This document shows, piece by piece, positions 1 to 9,227 of a stretch of 36,905 nt of DNA. A model generated the notes under the pieces. The model saw only the letters and a program-made list of their open reading frames with translations, made no database searches and had not been told where the DNA came from. Source of the stretch: a candidate division KSB1 bacterium (GTDB lineage Bacteria; Zhuqueibacterota; Zhuqueibacteria; Residuimicrobiales; Krinioviventaceae); assembly GCA_034505495.1 (NCBI GenBank), contig JAPDQV010000004.1, positions 54,632 to 91,536 of the forward strand, written 5' to 3'. Positions within the stretch are counted from its first letter, which is position 1; each line of letters starts with the position of its first letter. A program made the position numbers and the translations under genes.

Positions 1-598
1 GCTCCAACGAGGTAATCGGCACATCGCCGACGCGCTGACCGGTGCGGAGATCGTTCGAGTAAATACCGTCGACATAGTAGGCGATTTCATCCTGGCGGCC
101 GCCGCGGACATAAAGAGTACCGCGCGCGCTGACCACGCCGGAGGCTGTCGCCACGACGCCTGCATAACTGCGCACCGGCATGTTGGCAATATCTTCTGCC
201 GTCATAATGTGCGTCTCATTGGTCGCATTGACGTTGATTAGAGGACGCTCGGCCACAATGGAAATCTGCTGCACCTCAATGGCTTCAGTCGGAAGTTGGA
301 AGTTGACCTCCGTCGTCAAGTCGACTGAAACGCGGACATTCGAAATCCTTACCACCTGATATCCGATAAAGCTGGCTTTGAGCGTATAAATGCCCGGCGG
401 TACATTCAAAATGATATAGCCGCCCTGAGCGTTCGTCGCCGCACCCAACGTAGTGCCTTCGATCATCACATTGGCCCCGGCCAAAGCCTCGCCGGTCGCC
501 TTGTCGGTGACGACGCCGATGATTTTTCCTGTCGTCGCTGAAAACAGACAAACAGGAATCAAGAGCAACAGACTGAAAAGTAATGCTCGTTTCAACAT
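1..598 (-). CDS. TonB-dependent outer-membrane receptor, SusC-like, N-terminal part
   Basis: The reverse strand reads from ATG at 598 and leaves the window after 199 codons, so only the N-terminus is present. Residues 1-20 form a signal peptide (MLKRALLFSLLLLIPVCLFS). Residues about 24-105 look like a carboxypeptidase-regulatory-like beta-sandwich (GKIIGVVTDKATGEALAGANV, NAQGGYIILNVPPGIYTL). This is followed by the start of a plug domain (TAEDIANMPVRSY, LYVRGGRQDEIAYYVDGI). Such receptors sit in the outer membrane and import large substrates using TonB energy; the substrate cannot be read from this part. The start has a strong AGGAGG ribosome site at 608-613. No partner genes (SusD, TonB) are visible. 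The family assignment is good; the specificity is unknown. Confidence 0.88.
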   Translation of the reverse strand, partial: MLKRALLFSLLLLIPVCLFSATTGKIIGVVTDKATGEALAGANVMIEGTTLGAATNAQGGYIILNVPPGIYTLKASFIGYQVVRISNVRVSVDLTTEVNFQLPTEAIEVQQISIVAERPLINVNATNETHIMTAEDIANMPVRSYAGVVATASGVVSARGTLYVRGGRQDEIAYYVDGIYSNDLRTGQRVGDVPITSLE

Positions 599-951
599 GC
601 GTTTTTTCCTCCTCAAATGAGCAATTAAGAGGGTTTCTGCAGGTACTCAACAGCTCTGCAGATCAATTTGTGCCTGCTTCCTCAAGAATTCGGCACCATA
701 CTGCCGATACCGCGGGTATTTGATTCTGAGCCGGCCACCTCCTTTCTCTGCCTTGTGTTTGCTCGATTTTTCCAGTTCAAAAAAGCTCTATAATGCAATT
801 CGCCGAGATTATTTTTTCGTTAACTTTCGGCTTACTCTGCATTTGCTACAGGCCGACAATCGGCCGGATGGCGCTCATTCCCCCGCTTTCAAAGAACTCT
901 GCCGCTCCATGACGTTTTACTGTCACGGACGCATAATTGTCACGTTAAATT
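599..951 (-). other. Long untranslated leader of the TonB receptor
   Basis: About 345 nt lie between the predicted promoter and the receptor ATG. I see no convincing gene here. The short frames lack a good ribosome site or coding character. An AAGGAGGTG sequence on the minus strand near 735-745 resembles a ribosome site but leads only to a frame of under 20 codons. No known riboswitch core (for example the cobalamin box) was recognised. Confidence 0.4.
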
Positions 952-980
952 AATATAATTGGTTACAATGCGAAAGTCAA
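952..980 (-). promoter_or_regulatory. Sigma-70-type promoter for the TonB receptor
   Basis: On the minus strand TTGACT (975-980) and TATATT (952-957) are separated by exactly 17 nt in an AT-rich stretch between hemW and the receptor. Transcription would start near 945 and run toward the receptor gene. Confidence 0.6.
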
Positions 981-1028
981 GATTAAAATTGATATAAAGA
1001 TTTGCATTCCGATCCAACTGGAGAAAAT

Positions 1029-2222
1029 CTATGGAACTATTTTATCCAGCTGCATGAAAAATTCAGCGCAGAGTGCATCGTAGAACAGAATTCCCTGCCG
1101 CGTCAAACCCAGCTTTCCGTTGCTAAAACTGAGCAAACTGCCGCGCCGCGAAGGTGAAAACAACGGCGTCTCATCCAATCCTCCCAGCGGCTCGGCAATC
1201 TTTCCGGCGATCGGCAATAGATCATAACCGAACCGCGCGCGCCAAGCCTGCAAATCGATGCCTTCTCTACGCCGTAATCCTAACAGGATAGCCTCTTCCG
1301 CAAAAAGAGCGGACGAGATCACCTCAAAATCTGCCGGAGCTTCACCTTTGTGTTCAATGCCTTCGCAATAACGCTCCAAATCGCGAAAATTCCATTCTCG
1401 TTTAAAGCCGTCGAACGAATGCGCCGAAGGTCCAAGCCCCAAGTAAGGGTACTGTTGCCAATAGAGTTGATTGTGCCGCGACCGTTTTCCCGGTAGGGCA
1501 TAGTTGCTGATTTCATAGTGCTCGTAACCGGCGCCGGTCAGCCTTGCCGCTGCATCAAGAAACAATTGCCTCTCCAGCTTATCGGAACAGGGGTAGAACA
1601 GCCCTTTCTGCTTCTTTTGCCAAAGCGGTGTACCCGATTCGTAAGTTAAACTGTAAAGAGAAAGATGCGCCGGTGTATAAGACAAAGCTTTCGCAAGCGA
1701 GAATCGCCAAGAGGTCATTGTCTGCCCGGGAATGCCGAATATCAAATCGAGGCCTAGATTATTAAAGCCTGTGTGTCGCGCGGCCTCAACAGCCGCCTCG
1801 GCTTGCGCAGCATTGTGCAGTCGCCCTAAAAAGCGCAACTCCTCGTCAATGAACGATTGCACACCAATAGTCAGGCGATTGACGCCCGCAGCTTTCCAGC
1901 CCTGCAGCCGATCGACAGTTACACTCTCCGGATTTGCTTCCAAAGAAATCTCGACTTCCGATGTCCATTGAAAATTTTTGAAAGCTGCTTCGATAATGCC
2001 TGCGACTTGTTCGGCCGTCAACAGGGACGGCGTTCCTCCCCCGAAATAAATCGTCGAAAACACCAGACCGGCGAACGGCTCTTGCCGACTGCGCACAATC
2101 ATTTCTCGAAGCAAAGCGGAAAGAAAACGATTGACCCGGCTCAGATCGGTCGAAGAAAAAAAGTCACAATAAAGACATTTGCTGCGGCAGAAAGGGATGT
2201 GAATGTATAGTCCGGCAGGCAT
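1029..2222 (-). CDS. hemW: HemW, radical SAM heme chaperone
   Basis: A 397-aa protein of the HemN/HemW family. The radical SAM cluster ligands are C12-x3-C16-x2-C19, followed by Phe at 21 (CDF). HemW proteins have CxxxCxxCxF where true coproporphyrinogen dehydrogenase HemN has a fourth cysteine. YFGGGTPSLL follows, and later HNQLYW and YLGLGPSAHSF, which are typical of HemW. HemW binds heme and delivers it to membrane respiratory enzymes; it often sits near lepA. It is the last gene of the lepA operon, starting 3 nt after the second lepB. The length is normal. Many databases call it an oxygen-independent coproporphyrinogen III oxidase, but the Phe21 pattern argues against that. Confidence 0.93.
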   Translation of the reverse strand: MPAGLYIHIPFCRSKCLYCDFFSSTDLSRVNRFLSALLREMIVRSRQEPFAGLVFSTIYFGGGTPSLLTAEQVAGIIEAAFKNFQWTSEVEISLEANPESVTVDRLQGWKAAGVNRLTIGVQSFIDEELRFLGRLHNAAQAEAAVEAARHTGFNNLGLDLIFGIPGQTMTSWRFSLAKALSYTPAHLSLYSLTYESGTPLWQKKQKGLFYPCSDKLERQLFLDAAARLTGAGYEHYEISNYALPGKRSRHNQLYWQQYPYLGLGPSAHSFDGFKREWNFRDLERYCEGIEHKGEAPADFEVISSALFAEEAILLGLRRREGIDLQAWRARFGYDLLPIAGKIAEPLGGLDETPLFSPSRRGSLLSFSNGKLGLTRQGILFYDALCAEFFMQLDKIVP

Positions 2223-2225
2223 GCT

Positions 2226-2930
2226 TCAGCGGACCGTTTTCAGGATGCGCCCCCAACGCACGCGATTAACCAGAGAGCCGTCCGTTCGACGGTAATCGTA
2301 GGAAAAGTAGATCAGCATGGCTTTACCTACGACAAAGTCTTCGGGCAAAAAACCCCAAACCCGACTGTCAGAGCTGTTGTCGCGATTGTCTCCTAACATA
2401 AAATAGTGCCTCGGCGGTACAACCGTCGCCGCAAAATCATCATTTGCGAAATGATCAAGTCGACGGCGGACGGTATAGAGACGGTGATCGGGCGTTTGAA
2501 TACGATAATAACCGTACAGAGCTTGTTCTTCTTCATCGAAGCGTTTATCGATGAGCGTCTCTTCTCCTTCCGGTCGGTTGTTGATGTAGAGACGACCGTT
2601 ACGCATTTCGATGGTATCGCCCGGCAGCCCCACGCACCTCTTGATGTAATCCAGCGAGGGATTTTGGGGATATTTAAATACGATGATTTCGCCCCGTTTT
2701 GGTTTTCTTATCGCTGTAAAACGCGAAACGGAAAGCAAGGATCCGGGTAGAAAGACAGGTTTACGCACGGCAAAAACAGCCTTGTTGACCAGTAAAAAGT
2801 CGCCGATCAAGAGGGTATCCTTCATAGAGCCGGTGGGAATTCGGAAGGCTTGAACGACGAATGTCCTTAGGAACAACGCCCCGAATAATGTGATCAAGAG
2901 AGCAACAAGGTATTCCTTGAGCGTTTTCAT
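2226..2930 (-). CDS. lepB: Signal peptidase I, second copy
   Basis: A 234-aa type I signal peptidase (family S26) that cleaves signal peptides from exported proteins at the outer face of the inner membrane. One N-terminal membrane segment (about residues 8-26) precedes the catalytic box RIPTGSMKDTL with nucleophile Ser35. The general base is Lys97 in DYIKRCVGLPGD. The C-terminal box GDNRDNSSDSRVWG is intact. It is a close paralogue of the gene just upstream, from which it is separated by 18 nt. It is shorter in the middle, and its substrate-binding insert differs. Both catalytic residues are present, so it should be active. Confidence 0.94.
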   Translation of the reverse strand: MKTLKEYLVALLITLFGALFLRTFVVQAFRIPTGSMKDTLLIGDFLLVNKAVFAVRKPVFLPGSLLSVSRFTAIRKPKRGEIIVFKYPQNPSLDYIKRCVGLPGDTIEMRNGRLYINNRPEGEETLIDKRFDEEEQALYGYYRIQTPDHRLYTVRRRLDHFANDDFAATVVPPRHYFMLGDNRDNSSDSRVWGFLPEDFVVGKAMLIYFSYDYRRTDGSLVNRVRWGRILKTVR

Positions 2931-2948
2931 GCGTAAACAAACTTGTAC

Positions 2949-3668
2949 TCAACGAATGACGCCGAAGATCCGGCCCCAGCGAATTTTCTTGTGCAGCTTG
3001 TACCAGGGCTCCATTTTTTCGATGGAAAAAAAGATGACGAGCGCCTGGCCGACAATATAACGGTCGGGCAGCGCGCCCCACATGCGGCTGTCGTAGCTGT
3101 TGTCGCGGTTGTCGCCCATCATAAAAATGTGACCTGGAGGCACAACAATGGGGCCGAACCGGTCCATTCGGAATTCCGGACGATCAGCCTTACGAATGAC
3201 ATACTGTTGACCGTTCGGCCGCGTGATCCGATAAAAATCTATGTAACGGCCTTCTTCTCTGTCCCATTCTTTGCCGAGAAACTCTTCTTTACCTTCCGGT
3301 TCATTGTTTATGTACAGTGTGCTTTCGCGCAGTTCGATCGTATCGCCCGCTACTCCGACGCAGCGCTTGATATAGTCGATGGTATCGTCTCCGGGAAAGC
3401 GAAAAACGACGATGTCGCCGCGCTTCGGCTCACGAATGCCCGGAAGGCGTGTAGAAGGAATGCGGATCTTGGTGCCGATGATGCGATTGGGAGTGTTGAT
3501 GCCATAGATGTACTTGTTGACCAGCAAAAAATCGCCGATCATCAATGTGTCCTTCATGGAACCGGTAGGGATTCGGTAGGACTGAATAATCAGCGCCCGA
3601 ATGATGAGCGCGGCGATCAGGGCGTAACCGATCGAGTCGAAGAACTGACGGACGATTCCTTTTTTCAT
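2949..3668 (-). CDS. lepB: Signal peptidase I, first copy
   Basis: A 239-aa signal peptidase I. One N-terminal membrane helix is followed by RIPTGSMKDTL with Ser37, DYIKRCVGVAGD with Lys101 as general base, and GDNRDNSYDSRMWG. I chose ATG at 3668 because it overlaps the upstream permease stop as ATGA, the usual sign of translational coupling. An in-frame ATG at 3683 would add five residues and has no better ribosome site. It forms a tandem pair with the next gene, probably from an old duplication, since many residues outside the catalytic boxes differ. The lepA-lepB association is widespread in bacteria. Confidence 0.93.
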   Translation of the reverse strand: MKKGIVRQFFDSIGYALIAALIIRALIIQSYRIPTGSMKDTLMIGDFLLVNKYIYGINTPNRIIGTKIRIPSTRLPGIREPKRGDIVVFRFPGDDTIDYIKRCVGVAGDTIELRESTLYINNEPEGKEEFLGKEWDREEGRYIDFYRITRPNGQQYVIRKADRPEFRMDRFGPIVVPPGHIFMMGDNRDNSYDSRMWGALPDRYIVGQALVIFFSIEKMEPWYKLHKKIRWGRIFGVIR

Positions 3669-5260
3669 GATGTGAGGATCCAATCCATTGTAGACAAATG
3701 TTTTTGCGAAAGCGCCAGCGCCGTGTAAAAGACGGCGTAAACATAGAGAAAAAATAGCCCAAATGCAAGGCTGTAGCCGACGAATTCAGCAGTGAGAAAA
3801 AGACCAAGTCCGATACCGGCCGCAGTAAGACTAATGGTCATCGAGAGATAGCCGGTTCCGATACCAATCATTTGCCTCGGATCGCGCCAGTCAAAGCGGC
3901 CATATCGAGCGCCCGTATAAAGCCCTACAGCCGTCCCGAGCATGACGCATCCGAAGGGAATGAGAAAAGACTCTAATCCTTCCATAAGATTTCTGTTTTT
4001 AACGGCAATGACCATCTGTCCTGGAATAAGAGCCGCGCCCAGGAGCAAGATAGTCAAAACGGCTTTGGCAAGAATAAAGTTTTTCATTGCCAACGGAGCC
4101 AGTTTGGTATAAAAAAAAGCCTCTTTTTCCTGCGGAATTGCCTGCCTGGCTAAAATATTCGACAAGGCTGCGGCAAAAAACGCCATCGCCCATTTTGTTG
4201 CGGCTGCATCGCCTCCGCGCCTCTGCATAAGCGGCCACAGAATCATTGCAACCGTAAACAATAAAAGCACATGTCGGGTACGAATATCCCGCACGGCGAT
4301 TTTGAATTCCTTCATCAACAATATTCGGCGCCAGTGTAACGTCTCGGAATCGGCCGCTTTACTACGTCGCAATTTTTCCGTTCGGTTTCTATCGGTTGGC
4401 ACCTCGAGTCGCCGTAAAGGTTCCTGCCGTATTCGCCAGTTGATTGAGCCGACAATGAATAGTGCTGCGAGAGTCCCTAGTACGATCATATGCAGGACAG
4501 CCTTGGCAGGATTGCCGTGAAGGACTGCAAAAAGACCGTCGACCAACTGCTGCGAAGGGAAAACGGCAAAAGAGACGTTGGAGATGGAGGAGATGAATTT
4601 TCGGGCGGCATAGGGATCGAAATCCGGTGAACCAGGGGTAAAGCGGTCGAAGCGCATCCATTGCAGCCCGGCCCACAGAGCGACGGCAAAAAGACTGCCG
4701 ATCATGACGGCATATTTCCTCATCCGCGCGGCGTCAAACAGCGCGCCGGCGGCCGATGCGATCAACTGGATAAAGGCAACTGCAGCAGCTATAAAAAGGA
4801 TCGAAGCAACAAAGGCCGTTGCTATCATTATCGCCCCGCCGCCGCTGAATTGAATAAAAGCAATCAGCACCGGTGCACCAAAGATAAAAAAAGTTGCAAA
4901 TCCGTTCAGAAAGCATTCGAGATATTTAACGAAAAAGACGGCTTGAAAGGCAATTGGAAGCGACAGCAGCAAAGGCAAATCATCCGCCAAAAAAAAATGG
5001 TGCAGCGCGCTGCCGTAACCGGTAAACAACATCAGCAGAAATAACGCAGCAAAAGAAAAAGACAAAACCGCTTGGACAGCTATTTCGCCGTATTCGGGCA
5101 TATATCCAAAAAATTGAAACATCCCATACATTGAAAAATAGATCGAAAGAGGAAGACTTGAAATCAGAAGAGCCGCAAAAAGCGCGGTGAGCAGCCTTTT
5201 TCGCCGCCGCATCGGCGCAAGTTTGATGCGGACCAGAGTTTTCGTCAACAGGCCGATCAT
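3665..5260 (-). CDS. ABC-2-type transporter permease
   Basis: A 531-aa, strongly hydrophobic protein with many predicted membrane segments (for example residues about 22-45, 60-85, 110-135, 140-170 and several after 390) and a basic cytoplasmic loop around residues 275-300. The start overlaps the stop of the ATPase gene by 4 bp (ATGA), so the two are almost certainly one transporter. Its stop overlaps the start of lepB in the same way. The substrate is unknown. The position between lepA and the signal peptidases suggests a role in envelope biogenesis or export, but this is only context. No single family name can be assigned beyond ABC-2-like permease. Confidence 0.8.
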   Translation of the reverse strand: MIGLLTKTLVRIKLAPMRRRKRLLTALFAALLISSLPLSIYFSMYGMFQFFGYMPEYGEIAVQAVLSFSFAALFLLMLFTGYGSALHHFFLADDLPLLLSLPIAFQAVFFVKYLECFLNGFATFFIFGAPVLIAFIQFSGGGAIMIATAFVASILFIAAAVAFIQLIASAAGALFDAARMRKYAVMIGSLFAVALWAGLQWMRFDRFTPGSPDFDPYAARKFISSISNVSFAVFPSQQLVDGLFAVLHGNPAKAVLHMIVLGTLAALFIVGSINWRIRQEPLRRLEVPTDRNRTEKLRRSKAADSETLHWRRILLMKEFKIAVRDIRTRHVLLLFTVAMILWPLMQRRGGDAAATKWAMAFFAAALSNILARQAIPQEKEAFFYTKLAPLAMKNFILAKAVLTILLLGAALIPGQMVIAVKNRNLMEGLESFLIPFGCVMLGTAVGLYTGARYGRFDWRDPRQMIGIGTGYLSMTISLTAAGIGLGLFLTAEFVGYSLAFGLFFLYVYAVFYTALALSQKHLSTMDWILTS

Positions 5261-6015
5261 CCGTTCAGCTGCAAAAATTCTTCGACTTTGTCCGCATAAG
5301 GTTCACCGGTGAGATGAAGAAAGATGTCTTCCAAAGTACCGTCGGTGGCAAATTGTCGCCGCAGCTCTTCGACCGTGCCGAGGGCAATCAAACGGCCTTT
5401 ATGGATGATGCCGACGCGGTCGCACATGGCTTCGGCCACTTCGAGGATGTGGGTGCTCATGAAAACGCAGCCGCCTTTGGCAACGATGCCGCGCAGGAGG
5501 TCCTTTAAATTGCGCGCAGCTTTGGGGTCGAGCGCCGTGGTAGGCTCATCAAGGAAGAGTATGGGCGGCTGGTGAATCAGTGCGGCAATCAAGGAAAGCT
5601 TTTTTTTCATGCCGTTGGAAAGCTCTTCGACCAACTTCCCGGCGTGATCGGCGAGCTCGAAAATTTCAAAAAGCTGATCGCGCCGAATCAAAGCCGATTT
5701 ATAATCAAGCCGATGAACGGCAATGATAAAGTCGATGAATTCGACGGCAGTCAGTTTTTCAAAGAGAGCGGGCGTCTCGGGCGCATATCCGAACCGCTTT
5801 TTTGCCTCGAGCGGCTGTCGATTGATGTCTACTCCGTCGAGCAAAATGGTTCCTTTATCCGGCCTCAGCAGACCGGTCATCAACTTGATAGTGGTCGTTT
5901 TGCCGGCGCCGTTGGGACCGAGAAAAACGAAAAGCTCCCTGCCCACCTGCAAATTCAGGTCTTCAACTGCCGCCTGTGTTCCATAGGATTTGCTCAAACC
6001 GACAAGCGAGATCAT
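5257..6015 (-). CDS. ABC transporter ATP-binding protein
   Basis: A 252-aa ATPase. Walker A is GPNGAGKTTT, the Q-loop region is GYAPETPALFEKLTAVE, the signature is LSNGMKKKLSL and Walker B is ILFLDEPTTALDP, with the H-loop in MSTHILEVAEAMCDRVG. These place it with the ABC-2 exporter ATPases (CcmA/NatA-like). The start is ATG at 6015 (MISLVGLSKSYG), 14 nt after the lepA stop. Upstream in-frame sequence only repeats the lepA region out of frame. It pairs with the permease that begins within its stop codon. Confidence 0.92.
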   Translation of the reverse strand: MISLVGLSKSYGTQAAVEDLNLQVGRELFVFLGPNGAGKTTTIKLMTGLLRPDKGTILLDGVDINRQPLEAKKRFGYAPETPALFEKLTAVEFIDFIIAVHRLDYKSALIRRDQLFEIFELADHAGKLVEELSNGMKKKLSLIAALIHQPPILFLDEPTTALDPKAARNLKDLLRGIVAKGGCVFMSTHILEVAEAMCDRVGIIHKGRLIALGTVEELRRQFATDGTLEDIFLHLTGEPYADKVEEFLQLNG

Positions 6016-6029
6016 GGCGTTTGTGTCGC

Positions 6030-7823
6030 TCAATCGACCCTCAAGACGGCCAGGAACGCTTCCTGAGGCACTTCGACTTTGCCGAGCTGTTTCATTCGCT
6101 TCTTGCCTTCCTTTTGCTTTTCCAAAAGCTTGCGTTTGCGGGTGATGTCTCCTCCGTAGCATTTGGCCGTCACATTTTTGCGCAGGGGCGAGATGGTCTC
6201 GCGGGCGATGACCCGGCCGCCGATGGCCGCCTGAATCGCCACCTGAAACATCTGCCTTGGAATCAGCTCCTTGAGTTTCCCGGTGACTTTGCGTCCCCAC
6301 TCGTACGCCTTGTCGCTGTGCACAATAATGGACAAGGCATCGACCTTTTCGCCGTTCAGCAGGATGTCGAGACGAACGACATCGCCGGGGCGGAATTCGA
6401 GAAATTCATAATCAAAGGAGGCATATCCTTTGCTGATCGACTTGAGGCGATCGTAGAAATCGAAAATGACTTCGGCGAGCGGAAATTCATAGCGCATATT
6501 GACGCGCGTACTGTCGATGTATTCGGTAGTCAAATAGATGCCGCGGCGTTCACGCGCCAGCGTCATGATCGGCCCAACGTAATCGGTCGGGGTGAGAATC
6601 GAAGCGCTGATATAGGGCTCCTCGACGCGCTCGATGTCGCCGGCCGGCGGAAGATTGGCCGGATTGTCGACCACACGCATTTCGCCTTTTTTGGTATAGA
6701 CGTGAAACTCGACGTTGGGGACGGTTGTCACCAGATCGAGGCCGTACTCCCGCTCCAACCTTTCCTGAATAATTTCCATATGCAGCAGCCCGAGAAAGCC
6801 GCAGCGGAAACCAAACCCCAGCGCCAGCGAGGACTCGGGCTCAAAGTGCAGAGCCGAATCGTTGAGCGCCAGCTTTTCCAACGCGTTGCGCAGGTCTTCG
6901 TAATTCTCGGTGACCGAAGGAAAGAGGCCGCAAAAGACCATCGGTTTGGCCTCGCGGTAGCCCGGCAGCGGCTGGTCGGCGGGATTTAGAGCATCGGTAA
7001 TCGTATCTCCGACCTTGGTGTCCTTGACCTCCTTTGCACCGGCGATGACATAGCCGACCTGACCGGCGCTCAGCTTGTCCTGAGGCACAAGCTGCAGGCG
7101 AAGGATGCCGACTTCCTGAACTTCAAACTCTTTACCGGTCGCCATGAAGCGGATTTTTTGTCCGGTGCGGATTTCTCCTTCCACAACGCGAATATAGGCA
7201 ACGGCGCCGCGGTAGGCGTTGAACACCGAGTCGAAAATCAGCGCCCGCAGTGGCGCCTCCGAATCGCCTTCCGGCGGCGGAATGCGCTCCACAATCGCCT
7301 GTAAAATCCCCTCGATACCGATTCCTGCTTTGGCGCTGGCGAGCAGGATTTCTTCCTCCTTGCAGCCGAGCAGATCAATAATCTGATGCTTGACCTCCTC
7401 GATGCGCGCGCTGGGCAGATCGATCTTGTTGATGACCGGAATGATCTCCAAATCGTTTTCGATGGCCAAGTAAAGATTGCTGACGGTCTGCGCTTCGACC
7501 CCTTGAGAAGCGTCGACCACAAGGATCGCACCTTCGCAGGCCGCCAGACTGCGCGAAACCTCGTAGGTAAAATCAACATGGCCCGGAGTATCGATAAGGT
7601 TCAGGGTGTATTCGACGCCGTCGACCGTGTGCTTCATGGTGATGGCGTGCATTTTGATGGTGATGCCCCGTTCCCGCTCCAGGTCCATGCTGTCCAGCAC
7701 CTGTTCCTTCATTTCCGCTTTGCTGATCGTGCCGGTGGCCTCGAGGAGACGATCCGCCAAAGTCGACTTTCCATGATCGATATGGGCAATGATGCAAAAA
7801 TTGCGAATATAGTCCTGCTGCAT
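6030..7823 (-). CDS. lepA: Elongation factor 4 (LepA)
   Basis: A 597-aa ribosomal GTPase of normal length. The G1 motif is [14 protein letters not shown], followed by DTPGHVDF (G3) and NKIDLP (G4). The EF-G-like domains follow, and the LepA-specific C-terminal domain contains [22 protein letters not shown]. LepA acts on stalled or mis-assembled ribosomes and in initiation-stage quality control. The start has an AAGGAA ribosome site and a good promoter upstream. It heads the operon that continues with the ABC transporter, two signal peptidases and hemW. Confidence 0.97.
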   Translation of the reverse strand: MQQDYIRNFCIIAHIDHGKSTLADRLLEATGTISKAEMKEQVLDSMDLERERGITIKMHAITMKHTVDGVEYTLNLIDTPGHVDFTYEVSRSLAACEGAILVVDASQGVEAQTVSNLYLAIENDLEIIPVINKIDLPSARIEEVKHQIIDLLGCKEEEILLASAKAGIGIEGILQAIVERIPPPEGDSEAPLRALIFDSVFNAYRGAVAYIRVVEGEIRTGQKIRFMATGKEFEVQEVGILRLQLVPQDKLSAGQVGYVIAGAKEVKDTKVGDTITDALNPADQPLPGYREAKPMVFCGLFPSVTENYEDLRNALEKLALNDSALHFEPESSLALGFGFRCGFLGLLHMEIIQERLEREYGLDLVTTVPNVEFHVYTKKGEMRVVDNPANLPPAGDIERVEEPYISASILTPTDYVGPIMTLARERRGIYLTTEYIDSTRVNMRYEFPLAEVIFDFYDRLKSISKGYASFDYEFLEFRPGDVVRLDILLNGEKVDALSIIVHSDKAYEWGRKVTGKLKELIPRQMFQVAIQAAIGGRVIARETISPLRKNVTAKCYGGDITRKRKLLEKQKEGKKRMKQLGKVEVPQEAFLAVLRVD

Positions 7824-7862
7824 ACTTTCCTTGCGGGATATTTTTATGATTTTCAGCAGTTA

Positions 7863-7891
7863 AAAATACGGAAAATAACGCTCTAAATCAA
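7863..7891 (-). promoter_or_regulatory. Promoter for the lepA operon
   Basis: On the minus strand TTGATT (7886-7891) and TATTTT (7863-7868) are separated by 17 nt. The -10 box lies about 40 nt before the lepA start. The divergent serpin gene must use a separate promoter; TATATT at 7966-7971 is a possible -10 for it, without a clear -35. Confidence 0.5.
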
Positions 7892-7996
7892 CTCGAGAAT
7901 CTCTTTGGGTGCGTTCAGCCTTTTCGATACAAAAAAATAATATGCTTTCGAATGCAAATGTTGGTTATATTCTAAAGTAATCTGGAGGGTTATACC

Positions 7997-9220
7997 ATGT
8001 TCCCGCGAAAACCGGCGGTCCTTTTAACGATCCTGTTTTTGTCAGCCTGCAGTCGCGACTTGAGCTATGAACCTTCGCTGCAGCCGATGCGCGCTCTGAC
8101 GACGGCGGAAAACTCGATCAAAGAAGGGGCGGAGGATTTCGGCTTTGCGCTGCTCAAACAACTCGCCCAAGAGTCGCAGCAGGAAAACCTTTTCATCTCT
8201 CCGCTGAGCATTTCCATGGCGCTGACCATGACCTTGAATGGGGCAGCAGGCGAAACTGAGGCCGCCATGCGTCAGACGCTGAAACTTGAACTCACTGAAG
8301 AGGAACGCAACGAGGCGTTTCGCTCTCTTATTGCGCTTCTTCTGTCCGCTGACCCTCGCGTTAAAATGGAAATTGCCAATTCGATCTGGATACGCCGCGG
8401 ATTTCCGGTCGAAGAGGATTTCCTGCGGCTCAACCGCACCTATCTCGACGCCATGGTTCAGCAACTCGATTTTAATGATCCAGCGAGCCTCGGCATCATC
8501 AATCGTTGGGTCAGCGAAAAGACACACGGCAAAATTGACAAGATACTGGAAAGCATTCCCGGCGAAATGGTGATGTACCTTATAAACGCCGTGTATTTCA
8601 AGGGCACGTGGAAATCTCAGTTCGATAAAAACGCAACTCGTGCCGATGAATTTTTCCCCATCGGAGCGGCGGCGGTACCCTGCTCTATGATGGTACAGAC
8701 CAACGATGCCTTTTCATATTATGCCAATGAACAGATGCAGGCGATCGATCTGCCGTACGGCAATGGCCGATTTTCCATGACCATCCTTCTGCCGGCATAC
8801 GGCAAAACACCTGCTGAACTGCTGGAGTCACTTGACAAAGAATCTTTGCGCGCTTTGCCGAAAAAATTTTCCAAGCAGCGCGGCACCCTCCATCTGGTCA
8901 AATTTAAGCTGGAGTACAAAAAGAAGCTCAATGACGCTCTGAGCAATATGGGTATGGCCGTTGCCTTTACCGAGCAGGCCGACTTTACCCGCATCAACCG
9001 CAACGGGCCCCTTTTCATTTCCGAGGTTCTGCATAAAAGCTTCGTCCAAGTTGATGAAGAAGGGACCGAAGCTGCGGCTGCCACCTCCGTCGGAATCGCC
9101 TTAACATCTGCCGGCGACTCTAACGGCTTTATTATGGTCGTGAACCGGCCGTTCTTGTTCTTTATTCGCGAGCAAAACAGCGGCGCAGTGCTGTTTTTGG
9201 GCATAGTAAACAGGCCGTGA
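7997..9220 (+). CDS. Serpin, lipoprotein
   Basis: A 407-aa serine protease inhibitor of the serpin fold. The N-terminus is a lipoprotein signal with lipobox LSAC (Cys18), so it is probably anchored to a membrane facing the periplasm or outside. Family hallmarks are NLFISPLSISMALTMTLNGA near residue 60, NAVYFKGTWKSQFD, and the C-terminal NRPFLFFIREQNSGAVLFLG. The reactive-loop hinge at about 354-364 is DEEGTEAAAATSV, rich in small residues, which is the pattern of inhibitory serpins. The loop that follows (IALTSAGDSNG) is slightly long, so the scissile bond cannot be fixed; Thr-Ser or a nearby bond is possible. The ribosome site GGAGGG is at 7984-7989. The target protease is unknown. Confidence 0.94.
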   Translation: MFPRKPAVLLTILFLSACSRDLSYEPSLQPMRALTTAENSIKEGAEDFGFALLKQLAQESQQENLFISPLSISMALTMTLNGAAGETEAAMRQTLKLELTEEERNEAFRSLIALLLSADPRVKMEIANSIWIRRGFPVEEDFLRLNRTYLDAMVQQLDFNDPASLGIINRWVSEKTHGKIDKILESIPGEMVMYLINAVYFKGTWKSQFDKNATRADEFFPIGAAAVPCSMMVQTNDAFSYYANEQMQAIDLPYGNGRFSMTILLPAYGKTPAELLESLDKESLRALPKKFSKQRGTLHLVKFKLEYKKKLNDALSNMGMAVAFTEQADFTRINRNGPLFISEVLHKSFVQVDEEGTEAAAATSVGIALTSAGDSNGFIMVVNRPFLFFIREQNSGAVLFLGIVNRP

Positions 9221-9227
9221 AGAGAAA

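Noticed and set aside
285..650. Open frame of 121 codons on the minus strand
   Set aside because: It is out of frame with the TonB receptor, which has a signal peptide, conserved domains and a strong ribosome site in the other frame.
720..953. Possible 77-aa gene on the plus strand
   Set aside because: No ribosome site and no coding character; it lies across the leader and promoter of the receptor.
5257..6300. A 347-aa form of the ABC ATPase starting within lepA
   Set aside because: The first 95 residues are low-complexity sequence antisense-like to no family and come from the lepA coding region in another frame; the ATPase domain starts at 6015.
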